Shown here piece after piece: positions 32,237 through 40,767 of a stretch of 64,000 bases of DNA. Below the pieces are notes generated by a model. The model saw only the letters and a list, made by a program, of their open reading frames with translations. It did not search any database and was not told the origin of the DNA. Within the stretch, counting starts at the first letter, position 1. Every line of letters starts with the position of its first letter. Origin of the DNA: Solirubrobacteraceae bacterium (GTDB taxonomy: Bacteria > Actinomycetota > Thermoleophilia > Solirubrobacterales > Solirubrobacteraceae); contig JAUJPF010000008.1 of the NCBI GenBank assembly GCA_030447275.1, positions 1 to 64,000 of the forward strand, read 5' to 3'. Both the position numbers and the translations under genes were made by a program.

Positions 32237-34526
32237 ATGCCCGACACGCTTCTCCTCGTTCCCCTCGACGACTCCGTCGTCTTCCCCACCATGGACGTCA
32301 CCCTCCCGGTCGACGGCGACGGCGAGGAGCGCGTGCTCCTCGTCCCGCGCCACGACGGCCAGTTCGCGTCGGTGGGCACGATCGCCAAGGTCGTCGAGAC
32401 CGTCCGCCTGCCCGGCGGCGCGCGCGGCGCGGCGCTCGACGGCCAGGCGCGCGGCGTCGTCGTCGACGCCGCCGAGCCCGACGGCCGCGGCCGCCTGCGC
32501 GTCGGCGTGACCGAGCACACCGACGCCGACCCGGCCGACGGACGCACGCGCGAGCTCGAGCGCGACCTCCGCGCCGTCTACGAGGAGATCCTCGACGAGC
32601 GCGGTGCGGATGAGAGGGTCGCCGCCTTCCTGCGCTCCATCGTCGAGCCCGGAGCGCTGGCCGACGCGTCCGGCTACGCCCCCGACCTGTCGTTCGCGCA
32701 GAAGCTCGAGCTGCTGGAGACGGTCGAGGTCACCGAGCGGCTGGGCAAGGCGCTCGAGATGCAGCGCGAGCGGCTCACCGCGCTGCAGGTCCGCCGCAAG
32801 ATCCGCGACGACGTCGAGTCGGGCGCGCAGAAGCAGCAGCGCGAGTACTTCCTGCGCAAGCAGATGGCGTCGATCCGCCGCGAGCTGGGCGAGGACGAGG
32901 GCTCGGTCACCGAGGACCTCCGCACGAAGATCGACGAGGCGGGGATGCCCGACGACGTGCGCGAGCAGGCCGAGCGCGAGCTGGCCCGGCTCGAGCGCAT
33001 GGGCGAGGGCGGCGGCGGCGAGGGCCAGATGCTCCGCACGTACCTCGAGTGGCTCGTCAGCCTGCCGTGGAGCGAGCGCTCCGACGAGGTCCTGGACCCG
33101 GTCCGGGCGCGCGAGGTCCTCGACGCCGACCACGCCGGCCTGGAGGACGTCAAGGACCGCATCGTCGAGTACATCGCCGTGCGGAAGCTGCGCACCGAGC
33201 GCGGCATCGAGGCCGACAAGAAGGCCGGGGCGATCCTCACCCTGATCGGCCCGCCCGGCACCGGCAAGACGTCGATCGGCGAGTCGATCGCGCGCGCCAC
33301 GGGCCGCGAGTTCGTCCGCATGTCGCTCGGCGGCGTCCGCGACGAGGCGGAGATCCGCGGCCACCGGCGCACGTACATCGGCGCGCTCCCGGGCCGCCTG
33401 GTGCGCGCGCTGCGCGACGCCGGGACGATGAACCCGGTGATCATGCTCGACGAGGTCGACAAGGTCGGCTCGGACTGGCGCGGCGACACGAGCTCGGCCC
33501 TGCTCGAGGTGCTCGACCCCGCGCAGAACCACTCGTTCCGCGACCACTACCTCGACGTCGAGCTCGACCTGTCCGAGGTCATGTTCATCGCCACGGCGAA
33601 CATGGCCGAGACGATCCCCGGCCCGCTGCTCGACCGCATGGAGGTCATCCGCTTCGACGGCTACACGGTCGAGGAGAAGGTCGCCATCGCCCGCGACTAC
33701 CTGGTCCCCCGCCAGCGCGAGCGCAACGGCCTGAACGAGGACGAGGTGACGATCGACGACGGCGTGCTGCGCACGGTCGTGCAGGAGTACACCCGCGAGG
33801 CGGGCGTGCGGAACCTCGAGCGCGAGCTCGGGACCGTCCTGCGCAAGGTGGCCACGCAGGTCGCCTCTCAGAAGCGGACGCCGCCGGTGCCCGTCGACCT
33901 CGCGATCGTGCGCGACGCGCTCGGCCGCCAGCGGTTCTTCCAGGAGGCCGCGATCCGCACGGCGGTGCCGGGCGTCGCGACCGGGCTGGCGTTCACGCCG
34001 GTGGGCGGCGACGTGCTGTTCATCGAGGCGAACGGGATGAACGGCACGGCCGGACTGACGCTGACCGGCCAGCTCGGCGACGTCATGAAGGAGTCGGCGC
34101 GCATCGCGCTCACCTACGTGCAGGCGCACGCGGGCGAGCTCGGCATCGACGACGACGCGTTCTCCGAGCGCGAGTTCCACGTCCACGTCCCGGCGGGCGC
34201 GATCCCCAAGGACGGCCCGAGCGCCGTTGGCTGTCACGATGACGACGGCCCTCGCCTCGCTGCTCACGAGCCGCCCCGTGAAGCACACGGTGGGCATGAC
34301 CGGCGAGGTCACGCTCCAGGGCCGCGTGCTCCCGATCGGCGGGCTCAAGCAGAAGGTCCTCGCGGCCCACGCCGCCGGGCTGACCGACGTGATCATCCCC
34401 GAGCGCAACCGCGCCGACCTCGACGACGTCCCCGCCGAGGTCCGCGACGAGATGACGTTCCACCCGGTGATGACCGTCGCCGAGGTGCTCGAGATCGCGC
34501 TCGAGCCCGTCCCCGCCCACGTGTAG
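32237..34526 (+). pseudogene. lon: ATP-dependent protease Lon, frame broken at the catalytic serine
   Basis: The gene encodes the whole of bacterial LonA: N-terminal substrate domain, coiled helical region (KQQREYFLRKQMASIRRELG), AAA+ module with Walker A GPPGTGKT near 338 and Walker B VIMLDEVDK near 400, and the protease domain. The serine of PKDGPSA is residue 662 (codon 34220). Right after it four extra bases (34227-34230) shift the frame. Removing them gives [12 protein letters not shown] and the Lys of GGLKQK, ending at 34526. As given, the frame runs to 34570 and lacks the Lys of the dyad. Lon degrades misfolded and regulatory proteins, so a null allele would be notable. A sequence error is equally possible. 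Confidence 0.85.
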
Positions 34527-34602
34527 GCGTTCGAGGCAGCACGGCTCCGGCATCCGGCCATCGCCCCTGACATAGAGCGGCTTCGTCCGGCCGCCGTTCT
34601 CT

Positions 34603-34633
34603 GGACGGCGCGGCTTGAGCGGCCGCGCCGTCC
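34603..34633 (+). terminator. strong hairpin after lon
   Basis: GGACGGCGCGGC (34603-34614), a 7-nt loop and GCCGCGCCGTCC (34622-34633) form a perfect 12-bp stem. There is no T run, which is common for terminators in GC-rich actinobacteria. It lies 77 nt after the lon end and 43 nt before the next start, so it could also act in the leader of the next gene. Confidence 0.55.
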
Positions 34634-34675
34634 ATGGACGCATGTGCGATTTCGCTTTCCGTGGCGAGGGGCAAT

Positions 34676-35506
34676 ATGCAGGGCGAGATGTGGCACGGAC
34701 GCCTCCTCCTCGCAGCGGTCGTCGCTGTCCTGAGCACCTTCACGGTCGCCGTTGCGGCCGACGCGGGTCAGGACCTCGTGGCCGCGCAGCTGCCCGACCT
34801 GGTGCAGGAGACGCCGCGCGACCTCGGCGTCGTCACGGCGACGACGGCGAAGGGCCCGCGCTTCCGCCTCGGGTTTCGCTCGGCGGTCCACAACAAGGGG
34901 ACCGGCCCGCTGCTGCTCGACGCGAGCCGCCCGGACACCGGGCAGCTCAACATGACGGCGAGCCAGGTCGTGCGCCACGACGACGGCCGCACGACGGTCC
35001 GCCCGGGCGTCGGCCAGCTGCGCTACACGAAGGCCGCCGGCCACACCCACTGGCACCTGCTCGGCTTCGAGGTCTACGAGCTGCGCAGCGTCGACGGCCG
35101 GCTCGCCCGGCCCAGCCAGAAGACCGGGTTCTGCATCGGCGACCGCTACGACGTCGACTTCTTCGCCGACTGGCCGAACGAGCCGCCCACGAGCATCTGG
35201 CGCCAGCAGTGCGGGCTCAACCGGCCCGAGCTGCTCCGGCTGCGCGGCGGCATGTCCGTCGGCTGGGGCGACGACTACGACCCGCAGCTCGAGGGCCAGT
35301 ACATCGACGTGACCGGACTGCCCGCAGGCCGCTACGACCTCGTCCACCGCGTCAACGTCGACAGCGCCCTGCTGGAGAGCGACTACACGAACAACGTCGC
35401 GTGCCGCGGCGTGAAGCTCTCCTGGCCGCGCGGAGCGGCGAAGCGCCCGTCCTTCCACAGCACCAAGTGCAGCACCCCTCAAACCCACACGGAGGTAGGT
35501 TCATGA
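34676..35506 (+). CDS. secreted lysyl-oxidase-like copper protein
   Basis: A 276-aa exported protein with a signal peptide (LLLAAVVAVLSTFTVAVAAD). The copper-binding triad H123-T-H125-W-H127 followed by LLGFEVYEL is the diagnostic lysyl oxidase pattern. Downstream MSVGWGDDYDPQLEGQYIDV and LPAGRYDLVHRVN match the conserved end of the domain, as does ESDYTNN. Four Cys residues could form disulfides. Eukaryotic members oxidise peptidyl lysine to allysine for cross-linking; bacterial roles are little known. ATG 34676 follows GAGGGG; ATG 34688 is an alternative. The stop overlaps the next start (ATGA), so it leads a secreted-protein operon. Confidence 0.8.
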   Translation: MQGEMWHGRLLLAAVVAVLSTFTVAVAADAGQDLVAAQLPDLVQETPRDLGVVTATTAKGPRFRLGFRSAVHNKGTGPLLLDASRPDTGQLNMTASQVVRHDDGRTTVRPGVGQLRYTKAAGHTHWHLLGFEVYELRSVDGRLARPSQKTGFCIGDRYDVDFFADWPNEPPTSIWRQQCGLNRPELLRLRGGMSVGWGDDYDPQLEGQYIDVTGLPAGRYDLVHRVNVDSALLESDYTNNVACRGVKLSWPRGAAKRPSFHSTKCSTPQTHTEVGS

Positions 35507-36063
35507 GCAGTTCTCTCAAGCGCCTCGTCGTCGGCACGGTCGCCGCGGCGTGCGTGCTCACCCCGGCGGCCGCCATGGCCGGCGGCAAGGCCGACAAGGT
35601 CCGCGCCCGCATGACGGGCGGCGGCCACGTCCTCGGCATGTCGCTGGGCGAGGTCGTGAAGGTCACGCACGGCTTCGCGCTGCACTGCCGCACGGCGACC
35701 GAGCCGCAGCGGCTCCAGATCAACTGGAGCGGCGGCAACTCGTTCCACCTCACGAAGCTGATCAGCTCGTCCTGCACCGAGAGCTCCCGGATCGATCAGG
35801 AGAACCCGGACGCGCCGATCGACACGTACAACGGCCAGGGCACCGGCCGCCTGAACTTCGGTGGCGGCCAGACCGACACCGGCACGGCGACGTGGCGGTT
35901 CGTCGACGGCGGCGAGCCCGGCGGCGGCAACGACCGCATCCGGCTCACGATCGTCGACAGCGCCGGCAAGACCGTCGTCAGCGTCGTGACGAGCTCCGGC
36001 GACTCCAAGCCGCTGACCAGCGGCAACCACCAGGCCCACCGCGGCACGGGCAGCAAGGCCTAG
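35503..36063 (+). CDS. secreted beta-rich protein of unknown function (MTGGG type)
   Basis: A 186-aa exported protein with a signal peptide (LKRLVVGTVAAACVLTPAAA). The mature part runs ARMTGGGHVLGMS, VTHGFALHCRTATEPQRLQI, NWSGGNSFHLTKL, TYNGQGTGRLNF and GNHQAH, with two Cys. This pattern resembles uncharacterised secreted proteins of bacteria with a 'MTGGG ... HGFxLHC ... GNHQAH' frame; I do not know a function for them. GGAGG at 35491-35495 is an ideal ribosome site for ATG 35503, which overlaps the end of the lysyl-oxidase-like gene. Co-expression with that enzyme suggests it might be a partner or substrate, though Lys residues are few. Confidence 0.65.
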   Translation: MSSSLKRLVVGTVAAACVLTPAAAMAGGKADKVRARMTGGGHVLGMSLGEVVKVTHGFALHCRTATEPQRLQINWSGGNSFHLTKLISSSCTESSRIDQENPDAPIDTYNGQGTGRLNFGGGQTDTGTATWRFVDGGEPGGGNDRIRLTIVDSAGKTVVSVVTSSGDSKPLTSGNHQAHRGTGSKA

Positions 36064-36067
36064 CCGC

Positions 36068-36793
36068 ATGAAGCTCCGGCTCCTCACCGTCCTGGTCGTC
36101 CTCGCGGCCGCGCTGTCAGCGGTGGTTCCCGCTGCCGCGTGGGCGACGGACGGTGGGGAGTCCGGCGACAACGCCTCGCGCGTCGAGCCGGACGACCCGG
36201 AGCCCATTCCCGACTTCTGGACCGAGGAGGAGCCGGCGTCCGGCTCCGGCGGCGGCGGCGACGACGCCCCGCGACCCTCGGGCGACACCTCCACCTCTCC
36301 GGGTGGGACCGCGCCTGGCTCCGGGACCGTGACGACCGGTCCCGGAGCCCAGGTGCCCACGTCTCCGACGCGCCCCGCGACGCGCCAGGCGGCGCCCGCC
36401 GAGGACGCGCCGGTGTGCGATCCGCCGGCGGGCCTGCGCCAGGCGCTGCGCTCGCTGCGCCGCGCGGTGCGCGGCCATGACCTCCTCGCGGCGAACCCGA
36501 GGCCGGTGTCGGTGCGCGTGGCCGCGTGCCTGCCAGGCACGTTCGAGCTTGCCGTCGTCGTCGCCGGCAGCGAAACCGTCCTGTGGCGCGGACGGCGCGA
36601 CCTGCGCACGACGCGCCCCGCGACGCTGCGGCTCACGATGACCCCTGCGGGCCGCCGCTTCGTGGCGCGGGTGCGCCGCAACGGCGGCGGCGTCGTGCGC
36701 ATGCGCCTGCGGGCGCGGCTGTACCCCGCCGCGGCGCGCCGCGCCCACGCGCCCGCGTCCTCGAGCGCCTCGACGAGCGCCTCGACGTCGTAG
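36068..36793 (+). CDS. secreted low-complexity protein of unknown function
   Basis: A 241-aa exported protein. Signal peptide (LRLLTVLVVLAAALSAVVPA), then an acidic and Pro/Gly/Thr-rich linker (about 30-115), then a compact basic domain with two Cys (VCDPPAGLRQALRSLRRAVR ... VAACLPGTFELAVVVAG) ending in RLRARLYP near residue 220. The last 20 residues (APASSSASTSAST) are antisense to the end of the DsbA-like gene and are unlikely to be part of the original protein. It starts 4 nt after the previous stop and completes the secreted operon. No known domain is recognised. Confidence 0.62.
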   Translation: MKLRLLTVLVVLAAALSAVVPAAAWATDGGESGDNASRVEPDDPEPIPDFWTEEEPASGSGGGGDDAPRPSGDTSTSPGGTAPGSGTVTTGPGAQVPTSPTRPATRQAAPAEDAPVCDPPAGLRQALRSLRRAVRGHDLLAANPRPVSVRVAACLPGTFELAVVVAGSETVLWRGRRDLRTTRPATLRLTMTPAGRRFVARVRRNGGGVVRMRLRARLYPAAARRAHAPASSSASTSASTS

Positions 36794-37260
36794 AACCCGC
36801 GGTGCCGCTCGCCGGCGATGAAGAACGCGGGCGTGCCGGTGACGCCGCTGGCCTCGCCGCTCGCGCGGTCCTCGGCCACGCGGTCGGCGGCCGCCTCGAG
36901 GTCGTGCTCGAACCGCCCGGCGTCGAGCCCGATGTCGCGTGCGTAGCCGATGAGGTCCGCGTCCTCGAGCGCATCCCGGGGCGCGGCGAAGAGCACGTCG
37001 TGCATCTCCCAGAAGAGGCCCTGCTGCGCCGCCGCCTCGGCGGCCTGCGCCGCCCGCTGCGCGTTCGGGTGCTTCGACGTGACGGGGAAGTGGCGGAAGA
37101 CGAGCCGCACGCGGCCGTCGAGACGGGCGAGCACGCGGTTGAGCGACGGGACCGCGTCGCGGCAGTACGGGCACTGGAAGTCGCCGTACTCCACGAGGTC
37201 GACGGTTCCCGTGCCGCGGACGTGGTCGCGCGACGGGTCGACCGGCGGGACGAGGCTCAC
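36736..37260 (-). CDS. DsbA-like thioredoxin-fold protein without a nearby stop codon
   Basis: The recognisable protein is about 175 aa: VDLVEYGDFQCPYCRDAVPS with the CPYC active site at residues 30-33, a helical insert, and VTGTPAFFIAG with the cis-Pro near 144. No signal peptide is seen. The DPSRDHVRG lead and this domain resemble the DsbA-like tail fused to some NhaA antiporters, and here the gene overlaps a CPA1 antiporter gene by GTGA (37257-37260). After residue 175 the frame stays open, antisense to two secreted-protein genes, until 35479. The end given is where the fold ends, not a stop codon. Confidence 0.72.
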
Positions 37261-38819
37261 GCCGGCACCATCCTGCGCGCGAGCCGCTCGAGCTCGAGGT
37301 CGATGTCGCGCTGCACGGCGTTCATCTGCGGCGTCGTGATCTCGCCCTCGTCGCGCAGCTGCGCCAGCCGGGCGCGCTCGATCTGGAGCAGCTCGATGCG
37401 CAGCCGCAGCCACGCGCCGGTGTCGGACTCGGGCTGCGGCACGCCGTCCGCGCACTCGCCCGCGAGCTGGTTGGCCCGCTGCGCGTAGAGCGCACGGCCG
37501 CGCTCGAGCGTCACGGCGTCGAACGCCTCGCCGGCGAGCGACATGCGCCCGATCTGCGCGAGCGCCGCCTCGATCGTCCGGAACCGGACCATCGCGTGGC
37601 GCCGCTGGTCGGGCGCCTCCTCGGGGAAGCGCATCGCGCGGATGAGCAGCGGCAGCGACAGCCCCTGGACGGTCAGCGTCACGACGATCACGACGACGGT
37701 CAGGAAGATGATCTCGTCGCGGCCCTCGACGCCCAGCGGGATCGCGAGCGCGACGGCGAGCGACACGGCCCCGCGCATGCCCGCCCAGCCGACGACCACG
37801 CGCTCGCGCCAGGGGATGTCGTCGCGCCCGCCGATGCGCTCGTCGAGCTCGAGCGTCGTGAACTGGTGCAGCATCCGCACCCCCATCACGACGAGCGAGA
37901 GGACGACGCCGGCGACCAGCAGCGTGCCGACCGTCCCCTCGCCGAGGTCGTCGAGCAGCGTGGGGAACTGGAGCCCGACGAGCACGAACAGCAGCGACTC
38001 GAGCAGGAAGACGAGGATCTCCCAGAACCCGAAGGCCTGGATCCGCGTCGCGGCGTCGGACAGGTCGTGGTCGTAGAAGCCGAGGTAGATGCCGCTCACG
38101 ACGGCGGCGAGGATGCCGGAGACCTCGAGCTGCTCGGCCCCGATGTAGAGCAGGTACGGCGTGAGCAGCGTCACCGTGATCTCGACGAGCGCGTCGTCGA
38201 GCCGCCGGCGCAGCCACGCGACCGCCCAACCGCCGGCGAGGCCCACGAGCGTCCCTCCGCCCGCGACGAGGAGGAGCTCGACGGCGGCGGCGCCGAGCGA
38301 GAACGTCCCGGCGACCGCCGCGGCGACCGCCACCCGCCACGCGGTCAGCGCGGTCGCGTCGTTGACGAGGTTCTCGCCCTCGACGAGGTTCACGATCCGC
38401 TCGGGCGCGCCCAGGCGCCGGAACACCGCGGTCGCGGCGACGAGGTCGGTCGGGGCGAGGACGGTGGCGAGCACGAACGCCGCCGTCCACGACAGCTCGT
38501 CGACCAGCGCGTGCGCGGCGACGGCGACCGCGACGATCGTCGCCGCCACGAGCACGACCGCGGCGAGCGCGATCGGCCGCACGTCGCGCAGCAGCCGCCG
38601 CGGCGAGGCCTGGTAGCCCGCCGCATGGACGAGCGGCGGGACGAAGACGAGGAAGACGACCTCCGGATCGAGCTCGATCTCCGGCAGCCCCGGCAGCGCG
38701 CCGAGCCCCAGCCCGCCGAGGACGAGGAAGATCGGGTACGGCAGCCCGAGCTGCCGGGCGAGCGAGACGAGCAGGACGATCGCGACGAGGAGCGCGAAGA
38801 GGAACTCGATCTCGCTCAC
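37257..38819 (-). CDS. Na+/H+ antiporter, CPA1 (NhaP-type)
   Basis: A 520-aa membrane protein with 12 hydrophobic helices followed by a cytosolic helical tail (about 410-520, ERGRALYAQRANQLAGEC). The transport core holds LAPTDLVAATAV (the ND/TD site, near residue 125), EGENLVNDATAL near 147 and GWAGMRGAVSLAVALAIP near 345. These residues bind Na+ and H+ in CPA1 exchangers. GTG 38819 is 6 nt behind TAGTCT, so the message is leaderless. The DsbA-like gene follows with a 4-nt overlap. The pair may serve pH or salt homeostasis with redox control. Confidence 0.9.
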   Translation of the reverse strand: MSEIEFLFALLVAIVLLVSLARQLGLPYPIFLVLGGLGLGALPGLPEIELDPEVVFLVFVPPLVHAAGYQASPRRLLRDVRPIALAAVVLVAATIVAVAVAAHALVDELSWTAAFVLATVLAPTDLVAATAVFRRLGAPERIVNLVEGENLVNDATALTAWRVAVAAAVAGTFSLGAAAVELLLVAGGGTLVGLAGGWAVAWLRRRLDDALVEITVTLLTPYLLYIGAEQLEVSGILAAVVSGIYLGFYDHDLSDAATRIQAFGFWEILVFLLESLLFVLVGLQFPTLLDDLGEGTVGTLLVAGVVLSLVVMGVRMLHQFTTLELDERIGGRDDIPWRERVVVGWAGMRGAVSLAVALAIPLGVEGRDEIIFLTVVVIVVTLTVQGLSLPLLIRAMRFPEEAPDQRRHAMVRFRTIEAALAQIGRMSLAGEAFDAVTLERGRALYAQRANQLAGECADGVPQPESDTGAWLRLRIELLQIERARLAQLRDEGEITTPQMNAVQRDIDLELERLARRMVPA

Positions 38820-38825
38820 GGAGCG

Positions 38826-38831
38826 AGACTA
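38826..38831 (-). promoter_or_regulatory. TANNNT -10 box of the antiporter gene (leaderless)
   Basis: TAGTCT on the minus strand lies 6 nt before GTG 38819. It falls in the 16-nt gap after the stop of the GGDEF-EAL gene. Confidence 0.48.
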
Positions 38832-38835
38832 GGTG

Positions 38836-40674
38836 CTACGCGGCGGCGGCGAGGTCGCGCGCGCCGGCCCACGCCAGCAGCGCCGCGCCCTCGAGCGGGC
38901 GGCTGAAGTACCACCCCTGCCCCTGGTCGCACCCGAGCCCGGCGAGCTCGTTGCGGACGTGCACGTCCTCGACGCCCTCGGCGACGACACGCAGCCCGAG
39001 GTTGCGCGCGAGGTCGATCGTCGAGCGGACGATGGTGGCGTCGCTGCGGTCGTGCTTCATCCCGACGACGAACGAGCGGTCGATCTTGATCTCGTCGACG
39101 GGGAGGCGCTTGAGGTAGGCGAGCGACGAGTAGCCCGTGCCGAAGTCGTCGATCGACAGGCCGACGCCCAGCGCGTGCAGCGCGTCGAGGATCTCCAGCG
39201 CGCGCTGCGGGTCGGCCATGATCGTCGACTCGGTCAGCTCGAGCACGAGCGCCTGCGGGGGCACGTCGTACTTGGCGAGCAGCGCCTCGACGTCCTCGAT
39301 CAGCGCCCGGTCGAGCAGGCTGCGCATCGACAGGTTGACGGCGACGGTCATGTCGAGCCCGGCATCGCGCCACTCGCCGACCTGCGCGAGCGCCGTCCCG
39401 AGGACGTGCATCGTCAGCGGCCGGATCAGGCCGGTGTGCTCGGCGTGCCCGACGAAGCTCCCGGGCAGGACGAGGCCGCGCAGCGGGTGCTCCCAGCGCA
39501 CGAGCGCCTCGGCGCCGCGCACCTCGCCGGTGGCCAGGTCGACCTTCGGCTGGTAGAGCACGCCGAGCTCGCCGTCGGACATCCCGCGGCGGAGGTCGCC
39601 CACCACGGCGAGCGGGTCCGGCCGGCCGCCGGCGACGTCGAAGAGCTCATGGCCGGAGCGGGTCCCCTTGGCCAGGTACATCGCCATGTCGGCGCGCTGC
39701 ATCAGCGTGTCGACGTCCTCGCCGTGCTCCGGGAAGCAGGCGATGCCGAGCGACGCGCCGACCTCGAGGTCGGCTCCGTCGATCCGGAACGGCCGCTCGA
39801 GCGCCTGGAGGATCTTCTGCCCGACCTCGGCGCCGGCCTCCGCGTCGGGCGCGGTGGGCAGCAGGACCGCGAACTCGTCGCCGCCCAGCCGGGCGACGGT
39901 GTCGCTCGAGCGCAGCACCGCCGCGATCCGCGGGCCGACGAGCTTGAGCAGCTCGTCGCCGCGGTGGTGGCCGAGCGTGTCGTTGACCTCCTTGAACTTG
40001 TCGAGGTCGAGCAGCATGACGACGGGCTTCGTGCGCTCGCGCTGGGCGCTCGACAGCGCCCGGTCGACACGGTCCTGGAACAGCGCGCGGTTGGGCAGGC
40101 CGGTGAGGACGTCGTGCAGGGCGCGGTTCTCGCTCAGGAGCGCGTGACGCCCGGCGACGTGGAGCGCGACGAGCGGGAGCAGGAGCCCCGGGAGCAGCGC
40201 CGCGGAGAAGTCGGCCACGAGCACGGCGATCGGCGCGAGGCCGAGCGTTCCCGCTCCCGCGAGGACGGTGAAGACGACGTCGTCGCGGCGCGCGCCGACC
40301 GCGCGGACCGCGAGCAGCGCCGCGGCGGCGGCGAAGATCGCGGGAAGGTCGGCGGCCAGGAACGGCGCGCCGCCGGTGCGCGGCACGACGCTGAGCGCCG
40401 TCAGCACCGCCGCGGCGGCGGCGACGGCCAGCAGGTTGCCGCCGGTGCCGATCAAAAAGGCGGCGGGGCGCGGACGCGTGCGCGCCCCGTGCACGGCGCA
40501 GGCGGCGAGCTGCGCACCGGCGGCGATCCACGGCCCGGCGAAGAGCAGGACGGCGAACGCCACGGCCGGTGACACCGGCACCTCGCGCTCGGCGCTGCGG
40601 CGCGCCACGCGGACCGGCCATGCGGCGGCCAGCGGTGCCGTGACCGCGAGTGCGAGCTGAGCGGCGAGGCTCAT
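38836..40674 (-). CDS. membrane GGDEF-EAL protein (c-di-GMP turnover)
   Basis: A 612-aa protein with five or six N-terminal hydrophobic helices (1-165), a GGDEF domain (about 180-345, motif RLGGDEFAVLL near 262) and an EAL domain (about 360-605, GAEALVRWEHP near 387, VLELTES, IDDFGTGYSSL, EGVED). Both motifs are intact, so it could make and break cyclic di-GMP; in many such hybrids only one activity is used. The RxxD inhibitory site was not clearly seen. ATG 40674 follows GGAGGG by 6 nt, so this head has a ribosome site, unlike most here. c-di-GMP often controls exopolysaccharide output, and glycan-export genes lie nearby. Confidence 0.92.
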   Translation of the reverse strand: MSLAAQLALAVTAPLAAAWPVRVARRSAEREVPVSPAVAFAVLLFAGPWIAAGAQLAACAVHGARTRPRPAAFLIGTGGNLLAVAAAAAVLTALSVVPRTGGAPFLAADLPAIFAAAAALLAVRAVGARRDDVVFTVLAGAGTLGLAPIAVLVADFSAALLPGLLLPLVALHVAGRHALLSENRALHDVLTGLPNRALFQDRVDRALSSAQRERTKPVVMLLDLDKFKEVNDTLGHHRGDELLKLVGPRIAAVLRSSDTVARLGGDEFAVLLPTAPDAEAGAEVGQKILQALERPFRIDGADLEVGASLGIACFPEHGEDVDTLMQRADMAMYLAKGTRSGHELFDVAGGRPDPLAVVGDLRRGMSDGELGVLYQPKVDLATGEVRGAEALVRWEHPLRGLVLPGSFVGHAEHTGLIRPLTMHVLGTALAQVGEWRDAGLDMTVAVNLSMRSLLDRALIEDVEALLAKYDVPPQALVLELTESTIMADPQRALEILDALHALGVGLSIDDFGTGYSSLAYLKRLPVDEIKIDRSFVVGMKHDRSDATIVRSTIDLARNLGLRVVAEGVEDVHVRNELAGLGCDQGQGWYFSRPLEGAALLAWAGARDLAAAA

Positions 40675-40767
40675 GTGGCGCCCTCCGTGGGCTGTTGCGT
40701 GCGTCCGTGCATCGCGTCGAGCATCATCGGGGTCCTGCCCGCCCCGCAGGGCGGATGCGGGCCGGAT

